Of a DNA stretch of 64,000 nt, positions 31,600 to 41,071 are shown in pieces. The translations under genes and the position numbers were made by a program. The DNA is from Limibacterium fermenti (lineage in GTDB: Bacteria; Bacteroidota; Bacteroidia; Bacteroidales; Dysgonomonadaceae). Position 1 is the stretch's first letter. Every line of letters starts with the position of its first letter. The stretch covers positions 372,001 to 436,000 of the forward strand of contig NZ_CP159486.1 of NCBI RefSeq assembly GCF_041902845.1. The letters run 5' to 3'. The notes below the pieces were generated by a model, which saw nothing but the letters and a program-made list of their open reading frames with translations, was not told the origin of the DNA and made no database searches.

Positions 31600-32455
31600 A
31601 ATATTGGTGACCGGCGCACACGGTCAGTTAGGTCGTGAAATTCATCAATTAGCCGCGAATAGTAAGCAAGCTTATTTTTTTACGGATGTCGACGAACTGG
31701 ATATTACCGACCAAAGGGCTGTTGACACTTTTGTGGAATGCAACAAAATCGATGTGATTATTAATTGCGCTGCTTATACGGCGGTGGATAAAGCGGAAGA
31801 TCATGAAGCGGCAGCCGAGTTGATTAATCACACGGCGGTTTCGTATTTGGCGGAAGCCGCAGCCAAGCATCATGCGACCCTCATTCACATTTCTACCGAT
31901 TATGTGTTTCAGGGCGATCAAAATATCCCCTATAAAGAAGAGGATTCCACGAACCCTTTAGGTGTGTATGGATGGACGAAGCTCGGGGGCGAGAAAGCCA
32001 TTGCGGCTTCGGGATGCCGGGCGCTCATCTTCCGCACAGCATGGCTCTATTCCGAATTCGGGAATAATTTTGTAAAAACCATGCTACGGTTGACGGCCGA
32101 AAAAGATCGGTTGAACGTCGTATTCGACCAGGTCGGTACGCCGACGTATGCGGCTGATTTGGCCAAAATAATTTATGATGCGGTAGAAGCTAAGCAATAC
32201 ATAGGCAAGGAAGGTCTATATCACTTTTCCAATGAAGGCGTCTGCTCGTGGTACGACTTCGCCCACGCTATCGCCGGAATAGCCGGACATATGCAATGCG
32301 ATATCCGGCCCTGTCATTCCGATGAATTTCCATCGAAAGTAAAAAGGCCTTCATTTTCGGTATTGGATAAGGCGAAAGTGAAAAACATATTCGGTATCCA
32401 AATTCCTCATTGGCGCGATTCTCTTATTCGATGCATTGCCCGATTAAATAAATAA
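31592..32455 (+). CDS. rfbD: dTDP-4-dehydrorhamnose reductase
   Basis: A 287-aa SDR reductase that completes dTDP-L-rhamnose synthesis with NAD(P)H. GAHGQLGREI binds the cofactor, and the active site is in ISTDYVFQGD and YGWTKLGGEKA (YxxxK). Start taken at 31592, overlapping the end of rfbC; an ATG 36 bp upstream is less likely, since the conserved ILVTGAHGQ begins right after 31592. Confidence 0.95.
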   Translation: MDKILVTGAHGQLGREIHQLAANSKQAYFFTDVDELDITDQRAVDTFVECNKIDVIINCAAYTAVDKAEDHEAAAELINHTAVSYLAEAAAKHHATLIHISTDYVFQGDQNIPYKEEDSTNPLGVYGWTKLGGEKAIAASGCRALIFRTAWLYSEFGNNFVKTMLRLTAEKDRLNVVFDQVGTPTYAADLAKIIYDAVEAKQYIGKEGLYHFSNEGVCSWYDFAHAIAGIAGHMQCDIRPCHSDEFPSKVKRPSFSVLDKAKVKNIFGIQIPHWRDSLIRCIARLNK

Positions 32456-32482
32456 AAGTAATCCTATAAATTCTACATAAAA

Positions 32483-33529
32483 ATGATTCAGCAATTCAAA
32501 CGAAATATTTTGATCACCGGTGGAGCCGGCTTTATCGGATCACATGTGGTACGGCTTTTTGTGAATAAATATCCCGATTATCATATCGTCAATCTGGATA
32601 AACTCACGTACGCGGGTAACCTGGCAAACTTAACGGATGTAGAAAATAGCCCGAATTATACGTTTGTTAAGGCCGACATCTGCGATTATAACCGGATGGT
32701 TGAAGTCTTCGGGCAGTTTCATATTGATGGGGTTATCCATTTAGCAGCCGAAAGCCATGTAGACCGATCCATTAAAGACCCGTTCTCTTTTGCTCAGACC
32801 AACGTTATGGGGACACTCAATCTGTTGCAAGCTGCTAAGCAAGCTTGGAAAGAGGATTATTCGAACAAATTGTTCTATCATATTTCCACCGATGAAGTAT
32901 ATGGTGCGTTAGATTTTGATGGTACACTCTTTACCGAAGAAACCCGTTACGATCCGCACTCGCCCTATTCCGCGAGTAAAGCATCCAGCGACCATTTCGT
33001 TCGTGCCTATCACGACACTTACGGATTACCCATGGTTATCTCCAACTGCTCCAACAATTACGGTCCTTATCAGTTCCCAGAGAAGTTGATTCCGTTATTT
33101 ATCAACAATATTTGTCACGGCAAACCGCTGCCGGTATACGGAAAAGGAGAAAATGTCAGGGACTGGCTCTATGTGGAAGACCATGTGCGAGCCATTGATG
33201 TCATTTTTCATCAAGGCACCATTGGAGAAACGTACAATATCGGCGGTTTTAATGAGTGGAAGAATATCGATTTGATTAAAGTGATGATTAAAACGGTAGA
33301 TCGTATACTCGGAAATCCGGAAAGAACATCCGATCATCTCATCACCTACGTTACCGACCGTGCAGGACATGATTTTAGATACGCGATTGATGCTTCGAAG
33401 TTAAAAAATGAACTTAACTGGAAACCTTCGTTACAATTCGAGGATGGTATTGAAAAAACCATTCATTGGTATCTAGATCATCAGACATGGATGGATGATA
33501 TAACCACTGGTGCATATCAAAAATATTAA
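32483..33529 (+). CDS. rfbB: dTDP-glucose 4,6-dehydratase
   Basis: A 348-aa extended SDR, second enzyme of the dTDP-L-rhamnose pathway. NAD-binding GGAGFIGSH, catalytic ISTDEVYG and the YSASKASSDH YxxxK, and the NCSNNYGPYQFPEKLIP hallmark. Completes the rfbACDB set. After it the base composition drops sharply to an AT-rich cassette. Confidence 0.97.
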   Translation: MIQQFKRNILITGGAGFIGSHVVRLFVNKYPDYHIVNLDKLTYAGNLANLTDVENSPNYTFVKADICDYNRMVEVFGQFHIDGVIHLAAESHVDRSIKDPFSFAQTNVMGTLNLLQAAKQAWKEDYSNKLFYHISTDEVYGALDFDGTLFTEETRYDPHSPYSASKASSDHFVRAYHDTYGLPMVISNCSNNYGPYQFPEKLIPLFINNICHGKPLPVYGKGENVRDWLYVEDHVRAIDVIFHQGTIGETYNIGGFNEWKNIDLIKVMIKTVDRILGNPERTSDHLITYVTDRAGHDFRYAIDASKLKNELNWKPSLQFEDGIEKTIHWYLDHQTWMDDITTGAYQKY

Positions 33530-33804
33530 CTGAAGTTTTACAAGTCAAGTCTTACGAATACCTCTAAATTTTTCGAATTACAATATTGGGAGAGTTTTTT
33601 AATTAAGTTAGATAGTAGTTGTTCGTCGCAACATAATGCATGCGAGCCTGACTTTGCTCACATGGCTTAACGCTTGTAATGACCGAATACCATATTATAA
33701 ATATCGAAATGTCATTGATTTAGTTGTATGATGTTACAATAGATATGTGAAAGTTGAATATCAATAGTACAGTGTAAGTTTTTGACTCTCTTTATTAATG
33801 TCTT

Positions 33805-35262
33805 ATGAAGTCTATAGGTAAAAATCTTATTTATACGATTATTCTTAATGTTGTCAATGTCTTATATCCAATTCTGACATTTCCCTACGTCTCGCGCTTA
33901 TTAGGGCCTAGTGGTGTTGGTCTTGTTCAGTTTATTACAACATTTGCACTTTATTTTGCTTTAGTAGCTTCATTGGGACTTCCAATATATGGGATACGTG
34001 AAATCTCGAAATCCAAGAATGATAAAAGAGCGCTAAGTAAGACTTTTTCAGAACTCATTATTCTTTCGTTGATAAGTAATGTAGTCGTTTTATGTATATA
34101 TTTAGCTGTTATAAAGCATTCTTATTTTGAAAAAGACTATACTTTTTATTTGGTGAGTTCTCTAATTGTATTTTTTAATGGTATTAGTATAGAGTGGTTT
34201 TATCAAGGTATAGAGAAGTTTAAGCTTATTGCTGTTCGATCTGCAGTTGTAAAGCTAGTTGCCATAATTGGGTTATTCTTGTTTGTTAATTCTTCTCAGG
34301 ATGTTTTTAATTATATGCTAATGAGTATTTTGGCTATAATTGGAAATTCAATTATTAATCTTTTTTTAGTTGTAAAGTATGTTAGATTTGATTTTAGACA
34401 CATTAGTGTACAGCGTCATTTAAAGCCTATTTTTTTTGTTTTTTTTTATTGTTTAGCAACAAGTATGTATACAATGCTTGATACTATTTTTTTAGGTGTT
34501 ATGACTAATAGTGCTTATGTGGGATATTATTCTGCTGGAGTAAAATTAACGAAAGTATTCATTCCTTTCATAACAGCGATTGGAATATCTCTACTGCCTC
34601 AGTCTTCAAAAGCTTTTCATGAAAAAGACTCGGATTCTTTTTATTCTTTTGCTAACTACTCCTTTAATTATATAATATCGTTCGCTGTACCGATTTGTTT
34701 TGGTTTACTTTTATTTTCTAAAGAATTGCTCATTGTTTTTTCAGGAGAGAAATTTTATGAAGGCGTTGTCATAATGCAGGTTTTGTCATTTCTTCCACTT
34801 GTAATAGGACTGGGCCATCTTTTCGGAGTTCAGATTCTTATTAGTGCAGGAAAAGACAAAGAAATTTTGACATGTGTTTTGCTTGGAATGATCGTTAATA
34901 TATTATTAAATGTTTGGTTGATTCCCCAACTCAAACATGTGGGGGCAGCTATTGCGAATATTTCATGTGAAATTGTCATTACTATTTTGTATATTTATTT
35001 TGTGAAGAAAAACTTTGAATTGAAGAAGATAATAGACCTGCCTACTTTTTATAAAGCGCTAATTTCGTCTCTACCTTTTGTGTTTATTTATTTTTTAGTC
35101 TCTTTTTTTTCAGGAAGTTATATATTGACAATTGTATTGGGCGTTCCTTTATGCGCCATTACTTACTTCTTCTTCCAATTTTTTATATTGAAGAACAGCG
35201 TACTTATTCATTATTTGCGATCTATTTTTAAACATAAACCGATGATAAAGAATGAAAGATAA
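33805..35262 (+). CDS. Wzx-type polysaccharide flippase
   Basis: A 485-aa membrane protein with about 12-14 predicted helices, the MATE-like Wzx fold. The start NLIYTIILNVVNVLYPILTFPYVSRLLGP is typical of O-unit and capsule flippases. It moves lipid-linked repeat units across the inner membrane. Visibly more AT-rich than rfbB and followed by overlapping glycosyltransferase genes, so it came as part of a serotype-like cassette. Confidence 0.92.
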   Translation: MKSIGKNLIYTIILNVVNVLYPILTFPYVSRLLGPSGVGLVQFITTFALYFALVASLGLPIYGIREISKSKNDKRALSKTFSELIILSLISNVVVLCIYLAVIKHSYFEKDYTFYLVSSLIVFFNGISIEWFYQGIEKFKLIAVRSAVVKLVAIIGLFLFVNSSQDVFNYMLMSILAIIGNSIINLFLVVKYVRFDFRHISVQRHLKPIFFVFFYCLATSMYTMLDTIFLGVMTNSAYVGYYSAGVKLTKVFIPFITAIGISLLPQSSKAFHEKDSDSFYSFANYSFNYIISFAVPICFGLLLFSKELLIVFSGEKFYEGVVIMQVLSFLPLVIGLGHLFGVQILISAGKDKEILTCVLLGMIVNILLNVWLIPQLKHVGAAIANISCEIVITILYIYFVKKNFELKKIIDLPTFYKALISSLPFVFIYFLVSFFSGSYILTIVLGVPLCAITYFFFQFFILKNSVLIHYLRSIFKHKPMIKNER

Positions 35263-36160
35263 AATTAATAAAATATCAGTCGTAATGGCTACTTATAATG
35301 GAGAAAAATTTCTTCGTCAACAATTAAACTCAATTCTTAGCCAAAGTTATCCTGTTGATGAATTAGTCGTAGTAGATGACCATTCAACTGATAGTACCTT
35401 ATATATACTAGAAGAGTACCTTAAGTCGAATCAGGGAATCATGAAAATCTTTCAAAACAAAGAAAATAAAGGATTTATATATACTTTTAAGAAAGCACTA
35501 AGATTCTCATCAAATAATTATATTGCTTTTAGTGATCAAGATGATGTTTGGGAATATAATAAGATAGAAAGTCAAATGGACGAAATCACCAAAGTAGAAA
35601 ATGGTCGATTCGATATTCCCATTGTCTGTTTTCATGACTTGAAGCTGATCAATAAAGATGGTGTTTTAAGCGATACTTTATCATTTTGGTGCTCGAAGAA
35701 GATTCAAATACGACATGCCTCATTAAAATCGGTTTTATTGAAAAATGTTATAACTGGGTGCACTATGTTGATAAATAAACAAATGAAGGACGAAGTACTC
35801 AAGATGCCTAGTTGTGAAATTTTATTCCATGACCATTGGATCGCTTTGATTGCATATGGATTTGGTGTTGCAATACCCTTAAATAATACACTCATAAAAT
35901 ATAGAAGTCACACAAATAGCGTCACGGATAAAAAATCCTTAAAAGTTTCAGAAAAACTTTTTTTAGCAATCAATCGGTTATTGCATAAAGATGAGAGTTA
36001 TCTAAAAGAGAACTTTGAACAAGTTCGTGTTTATAGGCAGTGTTATTTAGATCAAATACCTGAAGGAGCTCGAAAAACAATAGACTCTTTTTTAAGTTTA
36101 GAGAACAAAAGCTATTATCATAAGCTTTTTTATCAATTTGAATTCAATAAAATTTTATAA
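35252..36160 (+). CDS. Family 2 glycosyltransferase
   Basis: A 302-aa GT-A enzyme. N-terminal ISVVMATYNGEKFLRQQLNSIL, the VVVDDHSTDST donor site and FSDQDDVWEYNKI (DxD-like acidic pair) are those of rhamnosyl- and other GT2 transferases of capsule loci. Overlaps the flippase by 11 bp. Substrates cannot be told from sequence; rhamnose is plausible given rfbACDB. Confidence 0.9.
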   Translation: MKDKINKISVVMATYNGEKFLRQQLNSILSQSYPVDELVVVDDHSTDSTLYILEEYLKSNQGIMKIFQNKENKGFIYTFKKALRFSSNNYIAFSDQDDVWEYNKIESQMDEITKVENGRFDIPIVCFHDLKLINKDGVLSDTLSFWCSKKIQIRHASLKSVLLKNVITGCTMLINKQMKDEVLKMPSCEILFHDHWIALIAYGFGVAIPLNNTLIKYRSHTNSVTDKKSLKVSEKLFLAINRLLHKDESYLKENFEQVRVYRQCYLDQIPEGARKTIDSFLSLENKSYYHKLFYQFEFNKIL

Positions 36161-36164
36161 ATTC

Positions 36165-36887
36165 ATGGTTTCAGTATGTTTAGCATCATATAATGGTGAG
36201 AGGTTTATAAAAGAGCAGATCGAATCTATTCTTTCAGAGTTATTACCTGAGGATGAACTTTTAATTTCTGACGATGGAAGTTCAGATAAAACAATGCAGA
36301 TAATCAACGATCTGAAAGACAGCAGAGTTAAAGTGTACCACAATGAATTCAAAAATCATATAAAGAATTTTGAGTTCTTGCTTAATAAGGTCTCGGGTGA
36401 ATATATTTTTTTATCAGATCAAGACGATGTCTGGATAGCTGGTAAAGTAAGAATATGCTTATCTCATTTACAAACCTACGATCTGGTATTATCTAACTGT
36501 ATTTTAATTGACGGAAATGACAACATAATCGAAGAATCTTATTTTCAGAAACTGCCAAAGACCGGTTTTTTTCGAACATTTTATAAAAATATTTATACAG
36601 GTTGTTGTCTTGCTTTTAATAGGAAAATTTTGAAGTATTGTTTACCGTTTCCGGATAGGCTCAATTCTCATGATATGTGGATTGGGATGATTGCAGAATT
36701 AAAAGGAAAACCAATTGTTATTAAAGATCGATTGATAAAATTTAGAAGGCATGGGGATAATTTTTCTTCATCTGTATCCGAAGATACATTCATTACTCAT
36801 AAAAGTCCTTACACCTTTAAACAAATTGTAAGTGATAGATTATATATGTTGAAGCATTTAATAAAAGTTTTACATGTCGGTAAATAA
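36165..36887 (+). CDS. Family 2 glycosyltransferase
   Basis: A 240-aa GT2 enzyme: VSVCLASYNGERFIKEQIESIL, LISDDGSSDKT and LSDQDDVWIAGKV. Paralogous in plan to the preceding gene. Start taken at 36165, 4 bp after the previous stop; an ATG at 36138 lies inside the upstream gene. Its 3' end overlaps the polymerase gene by 14 bp. Confidence 0.9.
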   Translation: MVSVCLASYNGERFIKEQIESILSELLPEDELLISDDGSSDKTMQIINDLKDSRVKVYHNEFKNHIKNFEFLLNKVSGEYIFLSDQDDVWIAGKVRICLSHLQTYDLVLSNCILIDGNDNIIEESYFQKLPKTGFFRTFYKNIYTGCCLAFNRKILKYCLPFPDRLNSHDMWIGMIAELKGKPIVIKDRLIKFRRHGDNFSSSVSEDTFITHKSPYTFKQIVSDRLYMLKHLIKVLHVGK

Positions 36888-38109
36888 GATAAAATTTACA
36901 AATAAACTCTTTATTATTTTCTTCTTTTGTTTAAGTATGGCAAGTTTGCCCACTCATGAGAGTAATTCGGGAGAAACAACATATCAGTATTTAATTATAC
37001 TGATATATTCCATTTTTGCTTTATCAATGACAATTATTAATTCCAATAATGTAATTAGAGAAAGATTATCAATAAGATATATAGATTTTATACCATTAAT
37101 ATTTATTTGTGTATGGATATACGGGGTTTTCATAGGGTTATTGAGAGATATTCCTAATAAATATGTTTTTAGAAACTTTGCAGGAATGTTTGTGTATTCC
37201 ATTTATTATATTTTTGTACAGCAAAAATTATCTTTTGAGATCATTAAAAAGGCTTGTCTATTTACATCACTTTTAGGGATTCCCGTAATTTTCTATTATG
37301 TTTATTCAAATTTATCTTCTGGTGTTTTGGCTAATTTTATTATAGGAGAAAGAATGATTTTTTGTGGTTTGCAGTTAATCATTTTTATTCCGTTCTGTAT
37401 TGCATTTGGACAGTTTTTCTTTCCCATAAACACTCAAGACACAAAGTTTTTCAAGAATAATTTTATAATTTTGCTTGTAGGAACGATCACTTTTTTTACA
37501 AGTGTTATTATGAGTTTTTCTAAGGGTATGATATTGAGCTCTATATCCGTCGTGTTTATAATCGTTATGACAAAAGTGCTGAAAAATTTTAATGTGAAAA
37601 ACATATTATATGTTGGTATTTTCTTATTAATTATATCGGGTATGCTATATTATTTAGATCTTTTCAAATTATTAGGAGAGTTGTTTAGTGGTCAAGAAGT
37701 TTCTAACGCTACACGAAATGAACAGTCTACTTATATCATATCCGATCTTACTTTTTGGGGAAGAGGTCTAGGCGCTGGATTATCTGATTCCAATTATATA
37801 AGAGCTGATGATGCTCCTTATGCTTTTGAGTTGACTTATTTGAACTTAATTCATAAGTTTGGGGTGTTTTCCTTACCTTTATTCTTCTCATATATATATA
37901 CATTCTTGCTTATTATAAGGGTCTTAGGAAAATCACAAAGAAAGAATTTTGTAGGTCTTTTGTGTTTAGGTTTAATGGTCTATGTTTTTCCCTCAATTGG
38001 TAATCCTTTTTTGTTTTCCCCATTATGCGTAACCTTACATTGCCTAACCCTGATAATATTAAAAAAGGAGTTATATGAAAAAAAACTGGCTGTTAATGCT
38101 CTCAAATAA
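36874..38109 (+). CDS. Wzy-type polysaccharide polymerase candidate
   Basis: A 411-aa protein with about 10-11 membrane helices and one larger loop (about 270-320, containing TRNEQSTYIISDLTFWGRGLGAGLS), the pattern of O-antigen/capsule polymerases. The GRGLGAG motif resembles the G-x-G-x-G of the Wzy_C/ligase group. Its place between Wzx, two GTs and the rest of the locus supports the role; sequence conservation in this family is always low. Confidence 0.82.
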   Translation: MSVNKIKFTNKLFIIFFFCLSMASLPTHESNSGETTYQYLIILIYSIFALSMTIINSNNVIRERLSIRYIDFIPLIFICVWIYGVFIGLLRDIPNKYVFRNFAGMFVYSIYYIFVQQKLSFEIIKKACLFTSLLGIPVIFYYVYSNLSSGVLANFIIGERMIFCGLQLIIFIPFCIAFGQFFFPINTQDTKFFKNNFIILLVGTITFFTSVIMSFSKGMILSSISVVFIIVMTKVLKNFNVKNILYVGIFLLIISGMLYYLDLFKLLGELFSGQEVSNATRNEQSTYIISDLTFWGRGLGAGLSDSNYIRADDAPYAFELTYLNLIHKFGVFSLPLFFSYIYTFLLIIRVLGKSQRKNFVGLLCLGLMVYVFPSIGNPFLFSPLCVTLHCLTLIILKKELYEKKLAVNALK

Positions 38110-38268
38110 TATGATAATGAATAATTTTGTTTACATGCAAGTTCCAAAATAGACATCTTATTTCAACCCAAGTAAGTATTAAGAGCGGATGATGATAAAA
38201 CGAGAAGAGAATGAGTTTAGTGATTGTCTGTGTAATGAGAAGTGAACATCAGAATTAGTTTAATAAAA

Positions 38269-39993
38269 ATGAATCAGATATTGTTTATAGTTTTTTTTTC
38301 GTTTATAACTTGTGAATTTATGTTCTCCCAACATTTGAACTCAATAATTACTCTATCAGACAAAAGTACAGGGGAAGTCACAAATTACAAACAAACCAAT
38401 AAGTGGCTTGATAGTACAAAGATGAAAGACTCTAAAGTAGACGGCATTATTTATATAAAACAGAAAGGATTGTATTATAGACGAATCTTCAATGACAGAA
38501 TCAATATTAAATGGTTCACAGCAAAAGGAGATGGAATATTCGATGATGCCAATGCATTTATTTCTGCTTTAAAAATAATTAAGGCCTTCGGAGGTGGAGT
38601 TTTATATATCCCTAAAGGTAATTATAAAATTACCCGTCCACTATATGTTGATTTTGACAATTTAATCATACAAGGGGATGGTTCTAAAAATAGTGTTTTA
38701 CACATTAATCATAATGGAATAGGTCTATCTTATAAAAGTAAAATTCCGGATTTATCAACTGCGCGATTCAATATTTATGGTATTTCTCTACTTAATAAAG
38801 TAAATAAGTCCAATTTACCATCGGATAAAATGCAGGGTATCGGAATTCACTGTCAGGAAATGCATTCTTCAGATTGGAGAGATGTTTATATAGAGAACTT
38901 TTTAGATGGACTTATTTTAGAAGAGTCATTTTTAAATATTTTTACAAATTATTTTTCTCAATCAAATTGGCGAGGAATAAAGACTATTGGAGGTACAAAT
39001 GGAAATACTTTTTATAATGGTGTGCAAAGAAACTCTTCAATTGATTTACGAGGTAAGGGCTCGGAGAAAAATACATTCATAAATATTGATATAGAACCTG
39101 CGAGTAATACTCAGTTTGTAGGAAATAATAATACTTTCCAGAATTGTCGATTTGAGAGGTTTAATTTATTACATGGTGATTTCAAAAAAGTTTGGTTTGT
39201 TCTTGGGTCAAATAATAAATTCATAAAATGTGATTGGCATTGGAATTGGGTGGACCAGCCACAAGAATATATGATGCAAGTATATGGTAGTGGTAATGAA
39301 ATAGAAATATCGCAAACTAATACTACCCCAAAACTTATTTTCTTTAAACCCCAATCGAAAAATAATTTTTTAAAATATACAGGGAGTTTTAGCGATTTGG
39401 AGATTACAGGTTCTGTGAGATATTCTGCAAATTTCATAAAAGACTTAGGTGTAGCCAATAGAATATTATTTCATACGGACGTTGGTGATATAGAATATAT
39501 AGGCTCCTTATATTATTCTGCCAAAGGAAATTTTTCTAATATTTTGGAGAAAAAATGGTACGAAGGAGCAGATATAAATGCAAAGACATTGATTTTATCA
39601 AATAGCGATATTGGAAGTCCTCTAAACTTATCCCCTCTTCACACAAAGAAGATAAAAGTGATTAATGATAGATTTGTAAGACGAATAAAATTACAAAATA
39701 AAATATCCGCCGATGGCATTAAAAAGTATTCAGCTAGCGCGTGGGTTTTTATACCACAAGAGTTTATAGGGCATTATGTTTCAATCTCTATAGTAGAGGG
39801 GCAATACATTCTATTGAATATTGATGATGATTGTAAGGGAAAATGGGTGCGGATAAATGGGTATGCATTACCCGATAAAAATAAAATCGTTCAATTTTGT
39901 ATCGATACAGATGCAAAAAAAAATAGTTTTTTTTATTTTTCCATTCCTGTATTATCTGAAGGTTTAGGTGCTGTTCCTATAAATTATGATTGA
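38269..39993 (+). CDS. Secreted beta-helix (pectate lyase-3-like) protein
   Basis: A 574-aa exported protein. A signal peptide (about 1-21, ending MFSQ) precedes a pectate_lyase_3-type start: WFTAKGDGIFDDANAFISAL and GGGVLYIPKGNYKIT, followed by a right-handed beta-helix with many short hydrophobic repeats. The C-terminal 150 residues may form a carbohydrate-binding beta-sandwich. Such proteins in capsule loci can cleave or modify the polymer; no lyase residues can be assigned by eye. Start at 38269 rather than the GTG at 38242, since the signal peptide begins there. Confidence 0.78.
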   Translation: MNQILFIVFFSFITCEFMFSQHLNSIITLSDKSTGEVTNYKQTNKWLDSTKMKDSKVDGIIYIKQKGLYYRRIFNDRINIKWFTAKGDGIFDDANAFISALKIIKAFGGGVLYIPKGNYKITRPLYVDFDNLIIQGDGSKNSVLHINHNGIGLSYKSKIPDLSTARFNIYGISLLNKVNKSNLPSDKMQGIGIHCQEMHSSDWRDVYIENFLDGLILEESFLNIFTNYFSQSNWRGIKTIGGTNGNTFYNGVQRNSSIDLRGKGSEKNTFINIDIEPASNTQFVGNNNTFQNCRFERFNLLHGDFKKVWFVLGSNNKFIKCDWHWNWVDQPQEYMMQVYGSGNEIEISQTNTTPKLIFFKPQSKNNFLKYTGSFSDLEITGSVRYSANFIKDLGVANRILFHTDVGDIEYIGSLYYSAKGNFSNILEKKWYEGADINAKTLILSNSDIGSPLNLSPLHTKKIKVINDRFVRRIKLQNKISADGIKKYSASAWVFIPQEFIGHYVSISIVEGQYILLNIDDDCKGKWVRINGYALPDKNKIVQFCIDTDAKKNSFFYFSIPVLSEGLGAVPINYD

Positions 39994-40055
39994 TTTCGAA
40001 TTTGTATTTTTATTATAGGAAATCGTAAAGAATATGAAATAAATTTACTTTATAC

Positions 40056-41060
40056 ATGCAAAATAAAACACTTCTAATTACAGGCGGTACCGGCTCATTC
40101 GGTAACGCGGTATTAAATCGTTTCCTGAATACGGATATAAAAGAAATCCGTATTTTCAGTCGAGATGAAAAAAAGCAAGATGACATGCGTCACCGCTTGC
40201 AAAATCCCAAAGTAAAATATTATATCGGTGATGTGCGCGATAAGCGTAGTGTGGACAATGCCATGCTCGGTGTGGATTACATTTTCCATGCGGCGGCATT
40301 GAAACAGGTGCCTTCCTGCGAGTTTTTCCCAATCGAAGCGGTGAAAACAAACGTATTGGGCACGCAAAACGTATTGGATTCGGCAGCGCAGCACGGTGTA
40401 AAACGAATCATTGTATTAAGTACCGACAAAGCGGCGTATCCTATCAATGCGATGGGTATCAGCAAAGCGATGATGGAAAAGGTAGCGATTGCCAAGGCGC
40501 GCGCGTTGGGAGATCGTGAACCCGTCATCTGTTGCACCCGTTACGGAAACGTAATGGCTAGTCGAGGGTCGGTGATCCCTTTATGGGTGGATCAAATTAA
40601 AGCCGGTAAAGCGATTACCATTACCGATCCGAACATGACGCGCTATATGATGACGTTGGAAGATGCGGTAGATCTGGTATTATATGCTTTTGAACATGGG
40701 CATAGCGGTGATTTGTTTGTTCAGAAAGCTCCGGCAGCTACACTTACCGTGTTGGCTACAGCGTTAAAGGAAATCTACAAGACAGATACGGAAGTAAAGG
40801 TGATTGGTACGCGCCATGGCGAGAAACTCTATGAAACGTTGGTCACCCGTGAAGAGATGTTCAAGGCGGAGGATATGGGCAATTATTTCCGCATCCCGGC
40901 CGATAGCCGCGACTTGAACTACGATAAATTCTTTATCGAAGGGCAGGAGGATATCTCCAAAGTGGAGGATTATCATTCACACAATACCCGCCGTCTCAAC
41001 ATAGAGGAGATGAAAGAATTGCTTCTAAGATTGCCGGAAATAAGAGGCGATATGAAATAA
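40056..41060 (+). CDS. fnlA: UDP-GlcNAc 4,6-dehydratase/5-epimerase (FnlA/CapE type)
   Basis: A 334-aa SDR that starts UDP-L-FucNAc synthesis from UDP-GlcNAc. GGTGSFGNAV binds NAD, and the active-site stretch STDKAAYPINAMGISKAMMEK (here given up to 20 residues by halves: STDKAAYPIN, AMGISKAMMEK) has Met where most SDRs have the catalytic Tyr, as is characteristic of FnlA/CapE/WbjB. Base composition returns to backbone-like values. It heads the fnlA-fnlB-(KilA-N)-fnlC-wbuB block. Confidence 0.9.
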   Translation: MQNKTLLITGGTGSFGNAVLNRFLNTDIKEIRIFSRDEKKQDDMRHRLQNPKVKYYIGDVRDKRSVDNAMLGVDYIFHAAALKQVPSCEFFPIEAVKTNVLGTQNVLDSAAQHGVKRIIVLSTDKAAYPINAMGISKAMMEKVAIAKARALGDREPVICCTRYGNVMASRGSVIPLWVDQIKAGKAITITDPNMTRYMMTLEDAVDLVLYAFEHGHSGDLFVQKAPAATLTVLATALKEIYKTDTEVKVIGTRHGEKLYETLVTREEMFKAEDMGNYFRIPADSRDLNYDKFFIEGQEDISKVEDYHSHNTRRLNIEEMKELLLRLPEIRGDMK

Positions 41061-41071
41061 CTCGAAATGAT

